Shown here in pieces: positions 25,416 to 33,646 of a stretch of 64,000 nucleotides of DNA; positions within the stretch are counted from its first letter, which is position 1, and each line of letters opens with the position of its first letter. The notes below the pieces were generated by a model. It had not been told where the DNA came from. It saw only the letters and a program-made list of their open reading frames with translations, and did no database searches. The stretch is from Haemophilus_D parainfluenzae_AD (GTDB taxonomy: Bacteria > Pseudomonadota > Gammaproteobacteria > Enterobacterales > Pasteurellaceae). A program made the translations under genes and the position numbers. Location: assembly GCF_001679325.1 (NCBI RefSeq), contig NZ_LZMX01000001.1, one strand, 5' to 3'.

Positions 25416-26630
25416 ATGAACAAGACTGTAGGAAGTACCTTACTTGTTGCTGGAACCATGATTGGGGCGGGGATGCTGGCAATGCCGCTCACCTCTGCAG
25501 GGATTGGCTTAACGGCGACGGTTTTCTTATTAATTGGCTTGTGGGCGGTGCTCACTTTCACCGCATTGTTATTCGTGGAACTGTATCAAACCGCTGACAG
25601 TGATGCAGGGATCGGCACACTTGCTGCACAATATTTTGGTAAAGCAGGGCGAATTATTTCCACTGCTGTTTTAATTGTCTTCTTATATGCCTTAATTGCC
25701 GCTTATGTGAGTGGTGGTGGTTCTTTATTAATGGATTTACTCCCAGCCATTGGCGATAAAGACACCATGAACAAAATCGCGGTGCTTGTATTCACGATTT
25801 TCTTCGGTAGTTTTATTGTCATCGGCACGCACAGTGTAGACAAAGTCAATCGTGTCTTATTCTTTGTGATGATTGCCACTTTTATCTTAGTACTCGCATT
25901 AATGCTACCAAACATTAAATTTGATAACTTAATGGCGATGCCCATTGATAACGCCTTAATTATTTCTGCAAGCCCTGTATTTTTCACGGCATTTGGCTTC
26001 CACGGTTCGATTCCTAGCTTAAATAAATACTTAGACGGTAATGTGAAATCCTTACGCATTGCGATTTTAGTTGGTTCTGGCATCACGTTATTTGCTTACT
26101 TTTTATGGCAGCTTTCGACGCACGGCTTACTCAGCCAAAATGAGTTCTTACAAATTTTACGCGAAGACGCCACATTAAATGGCTTAGTGAAAGCAACCTT
26201 AGAAATCACCCAAAGCCCAATTATTGCAAATGCGGTAAAAATCTTCTCCACTTTGGCGTTGGTAACCTCATTCTTAGGCGTGGCATTAGGCTTATTAGAA
26301 TGTATTGAAGACTTGCTCAAGCAATCTTTTAATATTCATGCAGGACGCATTTCATTAGGTTTAATGACCTTCATTCCACCGGTACTATTCTCCCTTTTCT
26401 ATCCAGAAGGTTTTATTCTCGCACTGGGTTATGCCGGTCAAATGTTTGCGTTCTACGCGGTAGTTTTACCGGTGGCATTAGTCTGGAAAGCACGCTCAAT
26501 TTATCCAAACTTGCCATATCGCGTATGGGGCGGTAAAGCGTTGTTAGTGATCATATTGATGCTTGGCGTGATTATTACTTCAATTCCTTTTGCTATCCGA
26601 GCGGGTTACTTACCTTTTGTTGTAGGTTAA
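25416..26630 (+). CDS. tyrP: Tyrosine-specific transport protein
   Basis: TyrP imports tyrosine by proton symport. The 404-residue protein has 11 predicted membrane helices and belongs to the aromatic amino acid permease family (HAAAP). The first helix TLLVAGTMIGAGMLAMPLTS with its glycine-rich break is diagnostic, as are FGFHGSIPSLNKYLDGN and the LGLLECIEDLLK segment. AAAGGAAAG precedes the ATG. It is monocistronic and divergent from yicC. Its promoter region holds dyads, one overlapping the -35, which suggests repression by TyrR or a similar regulator. Close homologues transport tyrosine, but tryptophan cannot be excluded by sequence alone. Confidence 0.9.
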   Translation: MNKTVGSTLLVAGTMIGAGMLAMPLTSAGIGLTATVFLLIGLWAVLTFTALLFVELYQTADSDAGIGTLAAQYFGKAGRIISTAVLIVFLYALIAAYVSGGGSLLMDLLPAIGDKDTMNKIAVLVFTIFFGSFIVIGTHSVDKVNRVLFFVMIATFILVLALMLPNIKFDNLMAMPIDNALIISASPVFFTAFGFHGSIPSLNKYLDGNVKSLRIAILVGSGITLFAYFLWQLSTHGLLSQNEFLQILREDATLNGLVKATLEITQSPIIANAVKIFSTLALVTSFLGVALGLLECIEDLLKQSFNIHAGRISLGLMTFIPPVLFSLFYPEGFILALGYAGQMFAFYAVVLPVALVWKARSIYPNLPYRVWGGKALLVIILMLGVIITSIPFAIRAGYLPFVVG

Positions 26631-26638
26631 AATGGAAT

Positions 26639-26673
26639 AAAAAAGACCGCACTTTTAAGGTGCGGTCTTTTTT
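26639..26673. terminator. Bidirectional terminator containing an uptake signal
   Basis: A 14-bp stem (AAAAAAGACCGCAC / GTGCGGTCTTTTTT) with a 7-base loop ends both tyrP and the convergent DUF421 gene, whose stop codon lies at its edge. One arm is a complete uptake signal; the other departs from it at the first base. Confidence 0.9.
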
Positions 26674-27307
26674 ATTTATTTTCGTATAAATGGGTGACTA
26701 ACTGACCATTTAAATATTCACCGACATACACTTGGTTAACTGCAAGATTCTGTTTTTCTAACTCCGATTTAACCCATTCCTCGTCACGCCCAACGACTTC
26801 TAAAATATCGTTATCTAATTGCCCATCAATAATTAATGGGTAACGTAAATTTTCATCGCCATATTGAATAATGGAAAGTTGCCCATTTTGTTCGAGTACA
26901 GCACGTTTTACACTATTAATTTCATAAATACCGGCAGCACGTAACTTAAACATGAGATCATGAGCGGTAATACCATTTCTCATACATTCAGCCGTCTGAA
27001 CCTTACCATTTAAAATGACCCAAACAGGTTTACCATCAATCAAGGATTTAACAAATTGATTATGATTTTTGATAAAACGCAGGGTAAAAATCAATAACGT
27101 CCAAAGTACGAGTACGAGAGAGAATTGGAGCACTCCAATACTATCACTATAAATTACCCCACCAATAATACCGCCCAGCACGTAATTTTGTACCTGATCC
27201 ATTGCGGAGGTCGGGGCGAGATTACCTTTACCCATTAAATTGATTTGAAGTACGAGTCCAATAATACCCATGGCCAATTTCAAGCCTAATAATGTATAGC
27301 CATCCAT
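26672..27307 (-). CDS. DUF421 (YetF/YdfR-like) membrane protein
   Basis: DUF421 proteins have about three N-terminal membrane helices and a cytoplasmic domain of unknown activity. The 211-residue product has helices at about 5-25, 43-60 and 63-80, then the DUF421 soluble part: KPVWVILNGKVQTAECMRNGITAHDLMFKLRAAGIYEINSVKRAVLEQNG is the typical order (residues about 92-141). It ends with a repeat of the fold. The start overlaps the DUF3290 stop by one base (TAATG), so the two are coupled. DUF421 and DUF3290 genes often occur as a pair, mostly described in Firmicutes. No function is established. Confidence 0.8.
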   Translation of the reverse strand: MDGYTLLGLKLAMGIIGLVLQINLMGKGNLAPTSAMDQVQNYVLGGIIGGVIYSDSIGVLQFSLVLVLWTLLIFTLRFIKNHNQFVKSLIDGKPVWVILNGKVQTAECMRNGITAHDLMFKLRAAGIYEINSVKRAVLEQNGQLSIIQYGDENLRYPLIIDGQLDNDILEVVGRDEEWVKSELEKQNLAVNQVYVGEYLNGQLVTHLYENK

Positions 27308-27762
27308 TAGTTTTCCTCCTTATCAATAACAGTAACATTAGGGTTTACTAAGTTAATTGGGGATAAGGTATATGCGGTAAAATCATTATTAAAATGGACT
27401 TCGAAATACTGATCCCGAATATTTAAAATCATGCCGTTACTTAATGTACGGCTATTGGTACGAATATCTTCTTTCTGTAAATTTTGACTGTCTTTCACCG
27501 AATTTAAAAATGTCACCACGCGAGAGGTATCAGCTGCATAGACTTCACTTCGCTCATATTGGTTATATTGCACACCGAGCAAGAAAATGATTAATAAAAG
27601 AAAAATGATACTGAGATCACGGTATTTGGTTTGTAACCGATGACGCAAATATAAGCTTGTCACCACAAACAATGCACCTAACGAGACAAAAATGGCGATA
27701 TATTTAAGATAACCTTGAAAAGACATCGCATTTTCTAAAAAAGCAAAAGAGAAAAAAGACAT
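27307..27762 (-). CDS. DUF3290 family membrane protein
   Basis: This 151-residue protein has two predicted N-terminal membrane helices (about 14-40 and 53-65) and a soluble C-terminal domain starting near SEVYAADTSRVVTFLNSVKDSQN. The pairing with a DUF421 gene and the layout fit DUF3290, whose function is unknown. ATG 27762 has AGGAATGC upstream; a second Met at codon 13 is less well placed. It is the first gene of the two-gene unit, divergent from nudC. Identification rests on context as much as on sequence, so confidence is moderate. Confidence 0.65.
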   Translation of the reverse strand: MSFFSFAFLENAMSFQGYLKYIAIFVSLGALFVVTSLYLRHRLQTKYRDLSIIFLLLIIFLLGVQYNQYERSEVYAADTSRVVTFLNSVKDSQNLQKEDIRTNSRTLSNGMILNIRDQYFEVHFNNDFTAYTLSPINLVNPNVTVIDKEEN

Positions 27763-27909
27763 TTTGCATTCCTAATTTTGAAGAGAAAAACAGACTGCCA
27801 ATGTAGCACAACGAAAACTGACTAGCCATTTTTATCACATAAATTAAATTCGTTTTTCCGAAAAATCCCTTTTATAATGACCGCACTTTTGAAACAAAAA
27901 GAGAAAAAT

Positions 27910-28695
27910 ATGAAAGCAATTCAGCCCGAAGATCAGGGATATTGGCTGTTCACCAAAGGATCGATGATTTATTGGCAGGAAAATGATCTGCCTTTCGGAT
28001 CAGCAAAGGAACTCGGCCTCACAACACAAAAAGCAATGTTGCTCGGGAAATGGAAATCACAACCTTTATGGCTTGTGGCAGAAAATGAGCAAGATGAACG
28101 AGAATATCTTTCCTTACGAAGTTTGTTGTCCTTACTGACTGAAGATTTTCATTTATTAAGCCGAGGCGTGGAAATCAATCATTTTCTGAAAACCCACCAA
28201 TTCTGCGGAAAGTGCGGCCAAAAAGCGGAACAAACCCACGATGAGCTAGCGGTTCAATGCACAAGTTGCAGCTATCGTACTTACCCAGTTATTTGCCCTT
28301 CGATCATTGTCGCCGTTCGCCGTGGCACAGAGATTTTATTAGCCAACCATAAACGCCATTACACACCAGGCAAAGCCGGTATTTACACCACGCTAGCAGG
28401 TTTTGTGGAAGTAGGTGAAACCTTCGAAGATGCCGTTCGTCGCGAAGTGTTTGAAGAAACCGGCATTCGCATTAAAAATATTCGCTATTTCGGTAGCCAA
28501 CCTTGGGCATTCCCAAATTCACAAATGGTGGGTTTTTTAGCTGATTACGACAGCGGGGACATTCAACTGCAAGAAACGGAACTGCATGATGCACAATGGT
28601 TTTCTAGCGCTGCCCCCTTGCCAGAATTACCGCCAACAGGTACTATCGCACTCAAATTAATTAATGCTACGCTTGAGCTTTGCAAAGCGGAATAA
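27910..28695 (+). CDS. nudC: NADH pyrophosphatase (NAD-cap decapping hydrolase)
   Basis: NudC hydrolyses NADH to NMNH and AMP and also removes NAD caps from RNA. I start at ATG 27910 (MKAIQPEDQGYW, 261 residues); the frame extends upstream through an uptake signal with no ribosome site. It contains a zinc ribbon, FCGKCGQ and VQCTSCSY, then the Nudix box GFVEVGETFEDAVRREVFEE with its catalytic glutamates, and the NADH-specific SQPWAFPNSQM after it. NAD turnover matters in Haemophilus because many strains must import NAD precursors (V factor). hemE follows 19 bases later. Confidence 0.96.
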   Translation: MKAIQPEDQGYWLFTKGSMIYWQENDLPFGSAKELGLTTQKAMLLGKWKSQPLWLVAENEQDEREYLSLRSLLSLLTEDFHLLSRGVEINHFLKTHQFCGKCGQKAEQTHDELAVQCTSCSYRTYPVICPSIIVAVRRGTEILLANHKRHYTPGKAGIYTTLAGFVEVGETFEDAVRREVFEETGIRIKNIRYFGSQPWAFPNSQMVGFLADYDSGDIQLQETELHDAQWFSSAAPLPELPPTGTIALKLINATLELCKAE

Positions 28696-28714
28696 AATAA
28701 ATAAAGGAAAGCCC

Positions 28715-29779
28715 ATGTCTGAATTAAAAAATGATCGTTATTTAAAAGCCTTATTACGCGAACCAGTGGATATGACCCCCGTATGGATGATGCGCCAAGC
28801 GGGGCGCTATTTGCCTGAATATAAAGCAACGCGTGCAGAAGCGGGCGATTTTATGTCTCTTTGCCGTAATGCGGATTTAGCTTGCGAAGTCACCTTACAG
28901 CCACTTCGTCGCTATGCTTTAGACGCTGCCATTTTGTTCTCAGATATTTTAACTATTCCTGATGCAATGGGCTTAGGCTTAAGTTTTGGTGCTGGTGAAG
29001 GCCCGAAATTTGCTCATCCAATTAAAAATAAAAGTGCGGTCGAAAATTTACCGATTCCTGACCCTGAAGGCGAACTTCAATATGTGATGAATGCGGTGCG
29101 CACAATTCGTCGCGAACTAAAAGGCGAAGTGCCACTGATTGGTTTCTCTGGTAGCCCGTGGACACTGGCAACGTATATGGTTGAAGGTGGTAGCAGCAAA
29201 ACCTTCAATAAAATCAAAAAAATGATGTATGCCGAACCGCAAACCTTGCATCTTTTATTAGATAAAGTGGCGGATTCCGTCATTTTATATTTAAACGCGC
29301 AAATCAAAGCCGGCGCACAAGCGGTGATGGTATTTGATACTTGGGGCGGAGTGTTAGGTCATCGTGAATATTTAGACTTCTCTCTACAATATATGCATAA
29401 AATCGTCGATGGTTTAATTCGTGAACATGATGGCCGTAAAGTGCCCGTGACTTTATTTACTAAAGGCGGCGGTTTATGGTTAGAAGCCATGGCTAATACA
29501 GGCTGTGATGCGCTAGGATTAGACTGGACAGTTAATTTGGCAGATGCAAAAGCGCGTGTAGGTCATAAAGTAGCGCTACAAGGCAATATGGATCCAAGCG
29601 TGTTATATGCACCTGCAGAGCGTATTGAGCAAGAAGTGCGGTCAATTTTAGCTGATTTTGGGCAAGGCAGTGGACATGTATTTAATTTAGGTCATGGTAT
29701 TCACCAAGATGTGCCGGAAAGTGCGCCAAAAATCTTCGTGGATGCTATCCATGAGTTCTCTAAAGCCTATCATAAATAA
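28715..29779 (+). CDS. hemE: Uroporphyrinogen decarboxylase
   Basis: HemE removes four carboxyl groups from uroporphyrinogen III to make coproporphyrinogen III in haem synthesis. The start at 28715 (MSELKNDRYLKALLREP, 354 residues) has AAAGGAAAG upstream; the longer frame overlaps nudC. Motifs: PVWMMRQAGRYLPEYK with the catalytic arginines, LFSDILTIPDAMG with the key Asp, GFSGSPWTLATYMVEGG, and FNLGHGIHQDVPE with the active-site His near the end. It lies between nudC and yjaG. Its presence implies de novo haem synthesis, which H. influenzae largely lacks. hemN further along the window is a later step of the same pathway. Confidence 0.97.
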   Translation: MSELKNDRYLKALLREPVDMTPVWMMRQAGRYLPEYKATRAEAGDFMSLCRNADLACEVTLQPLRRYALDAAILFSDILTIPDAMGLGLSFGAGEGPKFAHPIKNKSAVENLPIPDPEGELQYVMNAVRTIRRELKGEVPLIGFSGSPWTLATYMVEGGSSKTFNKIKKMMYAEPQTLHLLLDKVADSVILYLNAQIKAGAQAVMVFDTWGGVLGHREYLDFSLQYMHKIVDGLIREHDGRKVPVTLFTKGGGLWLEAMANTGCDALGLDWTVNLADAKARVGHKVALQGNMDPSVLYAPAERIEQEVRSILADFGQGSGHVFNLGHGIHQDVPESAPKIFVDAIHEFSKAYHK

Positions 29780-29790
29780 GCGAGAAGAAA

Positions 29791-30381
29791 ATGCGAAATC
29801 CGATTCACAAGCGTCTCGAAAATGTTGAAAGCTGGCAACATCTAACCTTTATGGCCTGCTTATGCGAACGCATGGCACCGAACTTTGCCCTGTTTTGTCA
29901 AATGACAGAACAGGAGCAAGCAGAAAAGACCTATCACAACATTTTAAACTTAGTGTGGGAATTTCTAACCGTTAAAGGGGCGAAAATCAATTTCGAAAAC
30001 CAATTAGAGAAGCTCGAAGAAATTATTCCTAATGTGAATGATTACGACTTCTTTGGTGTGGTGCCCGCCCTCGATGCTTGTGAAGCGTTAGGTGAATTGT
30101 TGCATGCTATTATTGCAGGCGAAACATTAGAAAAAGCGATTCAAATCAGCCAAATTTCACTAGGCACAGTTTGTTCTTTGTTAGAAACACAAGAAAATCG
30201 TGATCTTTCCGAAGCAGAACTAAAAACCCGTGAAGAAATTGAAGAAGAACTTGACCTTCAATGGCAAATCTATCGATTACTCAAAGACTGTGAAAAACGC
30301 GATGTAGACTTAATTTTATCTCTCCGAAATGAGATCAAACAGGAGGGAATCTCCAATATTGGTATAAAAATTGAGCAATAA
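29791..30381 (+). CDS. yjaG: YjaG family protein (DUF416)
   Basis: YjaG is a conserved, mostly helical, soluble protein of unknown function encoded between hemE and hupA in enterics. The 196 residues equal the E. coli length, with the shared N-terminus NPIHKRLENVESWQHLTFMA and CLCERMAPNFALF, then WEFLTVKGAKINFENQLEKLEE and DLQWQIYRLLKDCEKRD. It starts 11 bases after hemE, so is probably co-transcribed. Three cysteines near the N-terminus and middle are not in a metal-binding spacing. The call is by family resemblance and position; no activity is assigned. Confidence 0.88.
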   Translation: MRNPIHKRLENVESWQHLTFMACLCERMAPNFALFCQMTEQEQAEKTYHNILNLVWEFLTVKGAKINFENQLEKLEEIIPNVNDYDFFGVVPALDACEALGELLHAIIAGETLEKAIQISQISLGTVCSLLETQENRDLSEAELKTREEIEEELDLQWQIYRLLKDCEKRDVDLILSLRNEIKQEGISNIGIKIEQ

Positions 30382-30430
30382 CGTGAGATTTATCACAATT
30401 TTTGCAAATCGTGCTTTTATTTCCTAGAAA
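30382..30430 (+). promoter_or_regulatory. hup promoter region with CRP-like site
   Basis: CGTGAGATTTATCACA (30382-30397) matches TGTGA-N6-TCACA at 9 of 10 positions. Just downstream TTGCAA (30402-30407) and TAGAAA (30425-30430) are 17 bases apart. CRP control of HU genes is known in E. coli, so the pairing is plausible. Confidence 0.45.
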
Positions 30431-30517
30431 GTTAGATTATCCTTTCTTAAGCCATAGTTGGTTACAGGCCTCTTACTTAACAGAGTCAAATTTTAATTTA
30501 ACAAAAGGTACAAATTT

Positions 30518-30790
30518 ATGAACAAAACAGATTTAATCGATGCAATTGCAAGTGCTGCTGAATTAAATAAAAAACAAGCTAAAGCTGCATTAGAAGCTAC
30601 TTTAGCTGCTATCACTGGTAGCCTTAAAAAAGGTGAACCAGTTCAGTTAATCGGTTTTGGTACATTTAAAGTAAATAAACGTGCAGCTCGTACTGGACGT
30701 AACCCACAAACTGGTGCGGAAATCAAAATCGCAGCATCTAAAGTTCCTGCATTCGTATCTGGTAAAGCATTAAAAGACGCAATCAAATAA
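30518..30790 (+). CDS. hup: Histone-like DNA-binding protein HU
   Basis: HU coats and bends DNA without sequence specificity and shapes the nucleoid. The 90 residues are the exact family length. The N-terminal helix pair (MNKTDLIDAIASAAELNKKQAKAALEATL) gives the dimer body and the arm motif GFGTFKVNKRAARTGRNPQTG (about 46-66) includes the Pro that inserts into the minor groove. The sequence is closest to the alpha type (HupA). It follows yjaG with about 136 non-coding bases and its own candidate promoter, and ends in a strong terminator, as expected for an abundant protein. Pasteurellaceae usually have a single HU gene. Confidence 0.97.
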   Translation: MNKTDLIDAIASAAELNKKQAKAALEATLAAITGSLKKGEPVQLIGFGTFKVNKRAARTGRNPQTGAEIKIAASKVPAFVSGKALKDAIK

Positions 30791-30815
30791 TTTGTCTTAA
30801 AACGGACTTTAATTG

Positions 30816-30839
30816 AACCCTGCTTTGTCAGGGTTTTTT
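30816..30839 (+). terminator. Terminator after hup
   Basis: A 7-bp stem (AACCCTG / CAGGGTT) with a 6-base loop is followed by a run of Ts. Confidence 0.85.
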
Positions 30840-30916
30840 GTTGCCTAAATTTTAGCTTTACAATCATCATTTTGCTTATATAATTCCGAACCGAAACTTA
30901 TTACGGAATATAAATA

Positions 30917-31699
30917 ATGAAACGAAACATTCAACACCGAAATACCCAACAACGCAGACATGCCATCATGCAACTTCTGCAGGAACAAGGTGAAGTCAGT
31001 GTAGAACAGCTAGTACAGTTATTTGACACCTCTGAAGTGACGATTCGAAAAGATCTCACTGCATTAGAAAGTAATGGTTTCCTTCTTCGTAAATACGGTG
31101 GTGCAATTTTAATGCCACAAGAAATCATCGAAGAAGAACAAGATGATGAACTTTCGCAACGAAAGTTAGTCTTAGCAAAGGCTGCCGCAGAACGTATTCG
31201 TGATCACAACCGCATTATTGTGGATAGTGGCAGCACAACCGCCGCCTTGATTAAACAACTTAATCGCAAGCAAGGCTTGGTTGTGATGACGAATTCGCTT
31301 TCGGTGGCCACCGCATTACATTCACTCGAAAATGAACCGACGCTCTTAATGACGGGAGGCACTTGGGACACACGTTCCGAATCCTTCCAAGGCAATATTG
31401 CCGAGCAAGTGCTACGTTCTTATGATTTTGATCAATTATTTATTGGTGCCGATGGCATTGATTTAGAACGTGGTACAACAACATTTAATGAGCTGGTTCG
31501 CTTAAGCCAAGTGATGGCTGAAGTGTCTCGTGAAGTGATTGTGATGGTGGAATCACAAAAAATTGGCAGAAAAATGCCAAATGTGGAATTAACCTGGCAG
31601 CAAATTGATGTACTGATTACCGATAACAAATTATCTCAGGCCGACAAAGAAGCCATAATGGCGCAAGGCGTAGAAGTAATTTGTGTAGACGTGGCATAA
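30917..31699 (+). CDS. DeoR-family transcriptional regulator
   Basis: A sugar-metabolism regulator of the DeoR family. The 260 residues have an N-terminal winged helix (RRHAIMQLLQEQGEVSVEQL, then FDTSEVTIRKDLTALE), the DeoR signature with conserved R-D-L. A C-terminal phosphosugar-sensing domain follows with IVDSGSTTAALIKQL, MTNSLSVATAL, GGTWDTRSESFQG and FIGADGID. The inducer cannot be read from sequence. It sits 50 bases upstream of glmS on the same strand, so it may sense amino-sugar phosphates and act on glmS or on an amino-sugar catabolic operon elsewhere. That link is inferred from position only. Confidence 0.88.
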   Translation: MKRNIQHRNTQQRRHAIMQLLQEQGEVSVEQLVQLFDTSEVTIRKDLTALESNGFLLRKYGGAILMPQEIIEEEQDDELSQRKLVLAKAAAERIRDHNRIIVDSGSTTAALIKQLNRKQGLVVMTNSLSVATALHSLENEPTLLMTGGTWDTRSESFQGNIAEQVLRSYDFDQLFIGADGIDLERGTTTFNELVRLSQVMAEVSREVIVMVESQKIGRKMPNVELTWQQIDVLITDNKLSQADKEAIMAQGVEVICVDVA

Positions 31700-31749
31700 A
31701 GTGCGGTCAGAAAAACAAGACTTTTAATTTTAGTAAATAAGGAAAAACT

Positions 31750-33582
31750 ATGTGTGGTATTGTTGGTGCGGTAGCACAACGTGATGTAGCAGAAATTTTA
31801 ATTAACGGTTTACACCGCTTAGAGTATCGTGGTTATGATTCTGCAGGTGTGGCTGTTGTGGATCCAAACCATGAATTACACCGCGTGCGCTGCTTGGGTA
31901 AAGTAAAAGCCCTTGATGAAGCAGTTGCGGTAAAACCATTAATTGGTGGTACAGGGATTGCACACACTCGTTGGGCAACTCATGGTGAACCGTCTGAGGC
32001 CAATGCTCACCCGCATACTTCGGGCAACTTTGCTGTCGTCCATAACGGCATCATCGAAAACCACGAAGAATTACGTGAATTACTAAAATCACGTGGCTAT
32101 GTGTTCAATTCTCAAACCGATACCGAAGTGATCGCTCACCTTGTTAATTGGGAGATGCGTACAGCCTCAACTCTTCTTGAAGCTGTTCAAAAAACCGTAA
32201 AACAACTTACTGGCGCATACGGTATGGTGGTATTAGATCGTGAGCATCCAGAACATTTAGTTGCTGCTCGTTCAGGTAGCCCATTGGTGATTGGTTTAGG
32301 GATCGGCGAAAACTTCCTTGCATCTGACCAACTCGCGTTATTAAGCGTAACTCGTCGTTTCATCTATTTAGAAGAAGGCGATATTGCAGAAATTACACGT
32401 CGTACCGTGGATATTTACGATGCGAATGGTCAGAAAGTAGAACGTGAAGTGCACGAATCTAACCTTGAAAATGATGCGGCAGAAAAAGGTAAATTCCGCC
32501 ATTTCATGCAAAAAGAAATCTATGAGCAACCAAATGCATTAATCAACACGATGGAAGGTCGTATTCTTCATAATAATGTAATTGTGGATGCTATTGGTAA
32601 TGGCGCAGCAGAAATCTTAGAAAAAATTGAACACATTCAAATCGTGGCTTGTGGTACCTCATATAATGCAGGGATGACCGCTCGTTACTGGTTTGAAGCA
32701 CTAGCTGGCGTGAGCTGTGATGTCGAAATCGCGTCTGAATTCCGCTATCGCAAATTTGTCACTCGCCCAAATAGCTTATTAGTAACCATCTCTCAATCAG
32801 GTGAAACGGCAGATACCCTTGCCGCACTTCGTCTTGCAAAAGAAAAAGGTTATATGGCTGCCTTAACGATCTGTAACGTATCAAGTTCATCTTTAGTGCG
32901 TGAATCGGATCTTGCCTTCATGACTCGTGCAGGCGTTGAAGTCGGTGTGGCATCAACAAAAGCCTTTACCACTCAGTTGGCCGCATTATTAATGTTAGTC
33001 ACTGCAATTGGTAAAGTAAAAGGCAATATCTCAAACGAACAAGAAGTGGAAATTGTAAAAGCGTTACAATCACTTCCAGCTGAAGTTGAAAAAGCCCTTG
33101 CATTTGATAAAGACATCGAAGCGTTAGCAGAAGATTTTGCCGAGAAAAATCATGCGCTTTTCTTAGGTCGTGGTGAGTTCTACCCTATCGCTATGGAAGC
33201 TTCATTGAAATTAAAAGAAATTTCTTATATTCATGCTGAAGCTTATGCGGCGGGTGAATTAAAACATGGTCCACTCGCCTTAATCGATGCAGATATGCCG
33301 GTTATCGTGGTTGCACCAAACAATGAATTGCTTGAAAAAGTGAAATCAAACATTGAAGAGGTACGCGCACGTGGTGGTCAGCTTTATGTGTTCGCTGATA
33401 AAGAAGCGGGCTTCACACCAAGCGAAGGCATGAAAATCATCACAATGCCAAAAGTGAATGAAATTATTGCGCCAATTTTCTACACCGTTCCAATGCAATT
33501 ATTGTCATACCATGTGGCATTAATTAAAGGAACCGACGTGGACCAACCTCGTAACTTAGCTAAATCGGTAACGGTAGAATAA
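31750..33582 (+). CDS. glmS: Glutamine-fructose-6-phosphate aminotransferase
   Basis: GlmS makes glucosamine-6-phosphate from fructose-6-phosphate and glutamine, the first step of UDP-GlcNAc synthesis for peptidoglycan and lipid A. The 610-residue protein has the N-terminal glutaminase with catalytic Cys2 (MCGIVGAV), HTRWATHGEPSEANAHPH and VHNGIIENHEELR. Two SIS isomerase domains follow, with CGTSYNAGM, ISQSGETADTLAALR and STKAFTTQLAALLML, ending with the invariant DQPRNLAKSVTVE. TAAGGAAAA precedes the ATG. Only 50 bases separate it from the DeoR gene. No glmS riboswitch-like structure is visible in this short leader, as expected for a gamma-proteobacterium. Confidence 0.98.
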   Translation: MCGIVGAVAQRDVAEILINGLHRLEYRGYDSAGVAVVDPNHELHRVRCLGKVKALDEAVAVKPLIGGTGIAHTRWATHGEPSEANAHPHTSGNFAVVHNGIIENHEELRELLKSRGYVFNSQTDTEVIAHLVNWEMRTASTLLEAVQKTVKQLTGAYGMVVLDREHPEHLVAARSGSPLVIGLGIGENFLASDQLALLSVTRRFIYLEEGDIAEITRRTVDIYDANGQKVEREVHESNLENDAAEKGKFRHFMQKEIYEQPNALINTMEGRILHNNVIVDAIGNGAAEILEKIEHIQIVACGTSYNAGMTARYWFEALAGVSCDVEIASEFRYRKFVTRPNSLLVTISQSGETADTLAALRLAKEKGYMAALTICNVSSSSLVRESDLAFMTRAGVEVGVASTKAFTTQLAALLMLVTAIGKVKGNISNEQEVEIVKALQSLPAEVEKALAFDKDIEALAEDFAEKNHALFLGRGEFYPIAMEASLKLKEISYIHAEAYAAGELKHGPLALIDADMPVIVVAPNNELLEKVKSNIEEVRARGGQLYVFADKEAGFTPSEGMKIITMPKVNEIIAPIFYTVPMQLLSYHVALIKGTDVDQPRNLAKSVTVE

Positions 33583-33614
33583 AGTGCGGTTGAAAATTAG
33601 CACGTTTTAATACA

Positions 33615-33644
33615 AAAAAGCACAGGTTTAATCCTGTGCTTTTT
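33615..33644. terminator. Bidirectional terminator between glmS and lpxH
   Basis: A 12-bp perfect stem (AAAAAGCACAGG / CCTGTGCTTTTT) with a 6-base loop lies between the converging genes. Confidence 0.9.
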
Positions 33645-33646
33645 GT

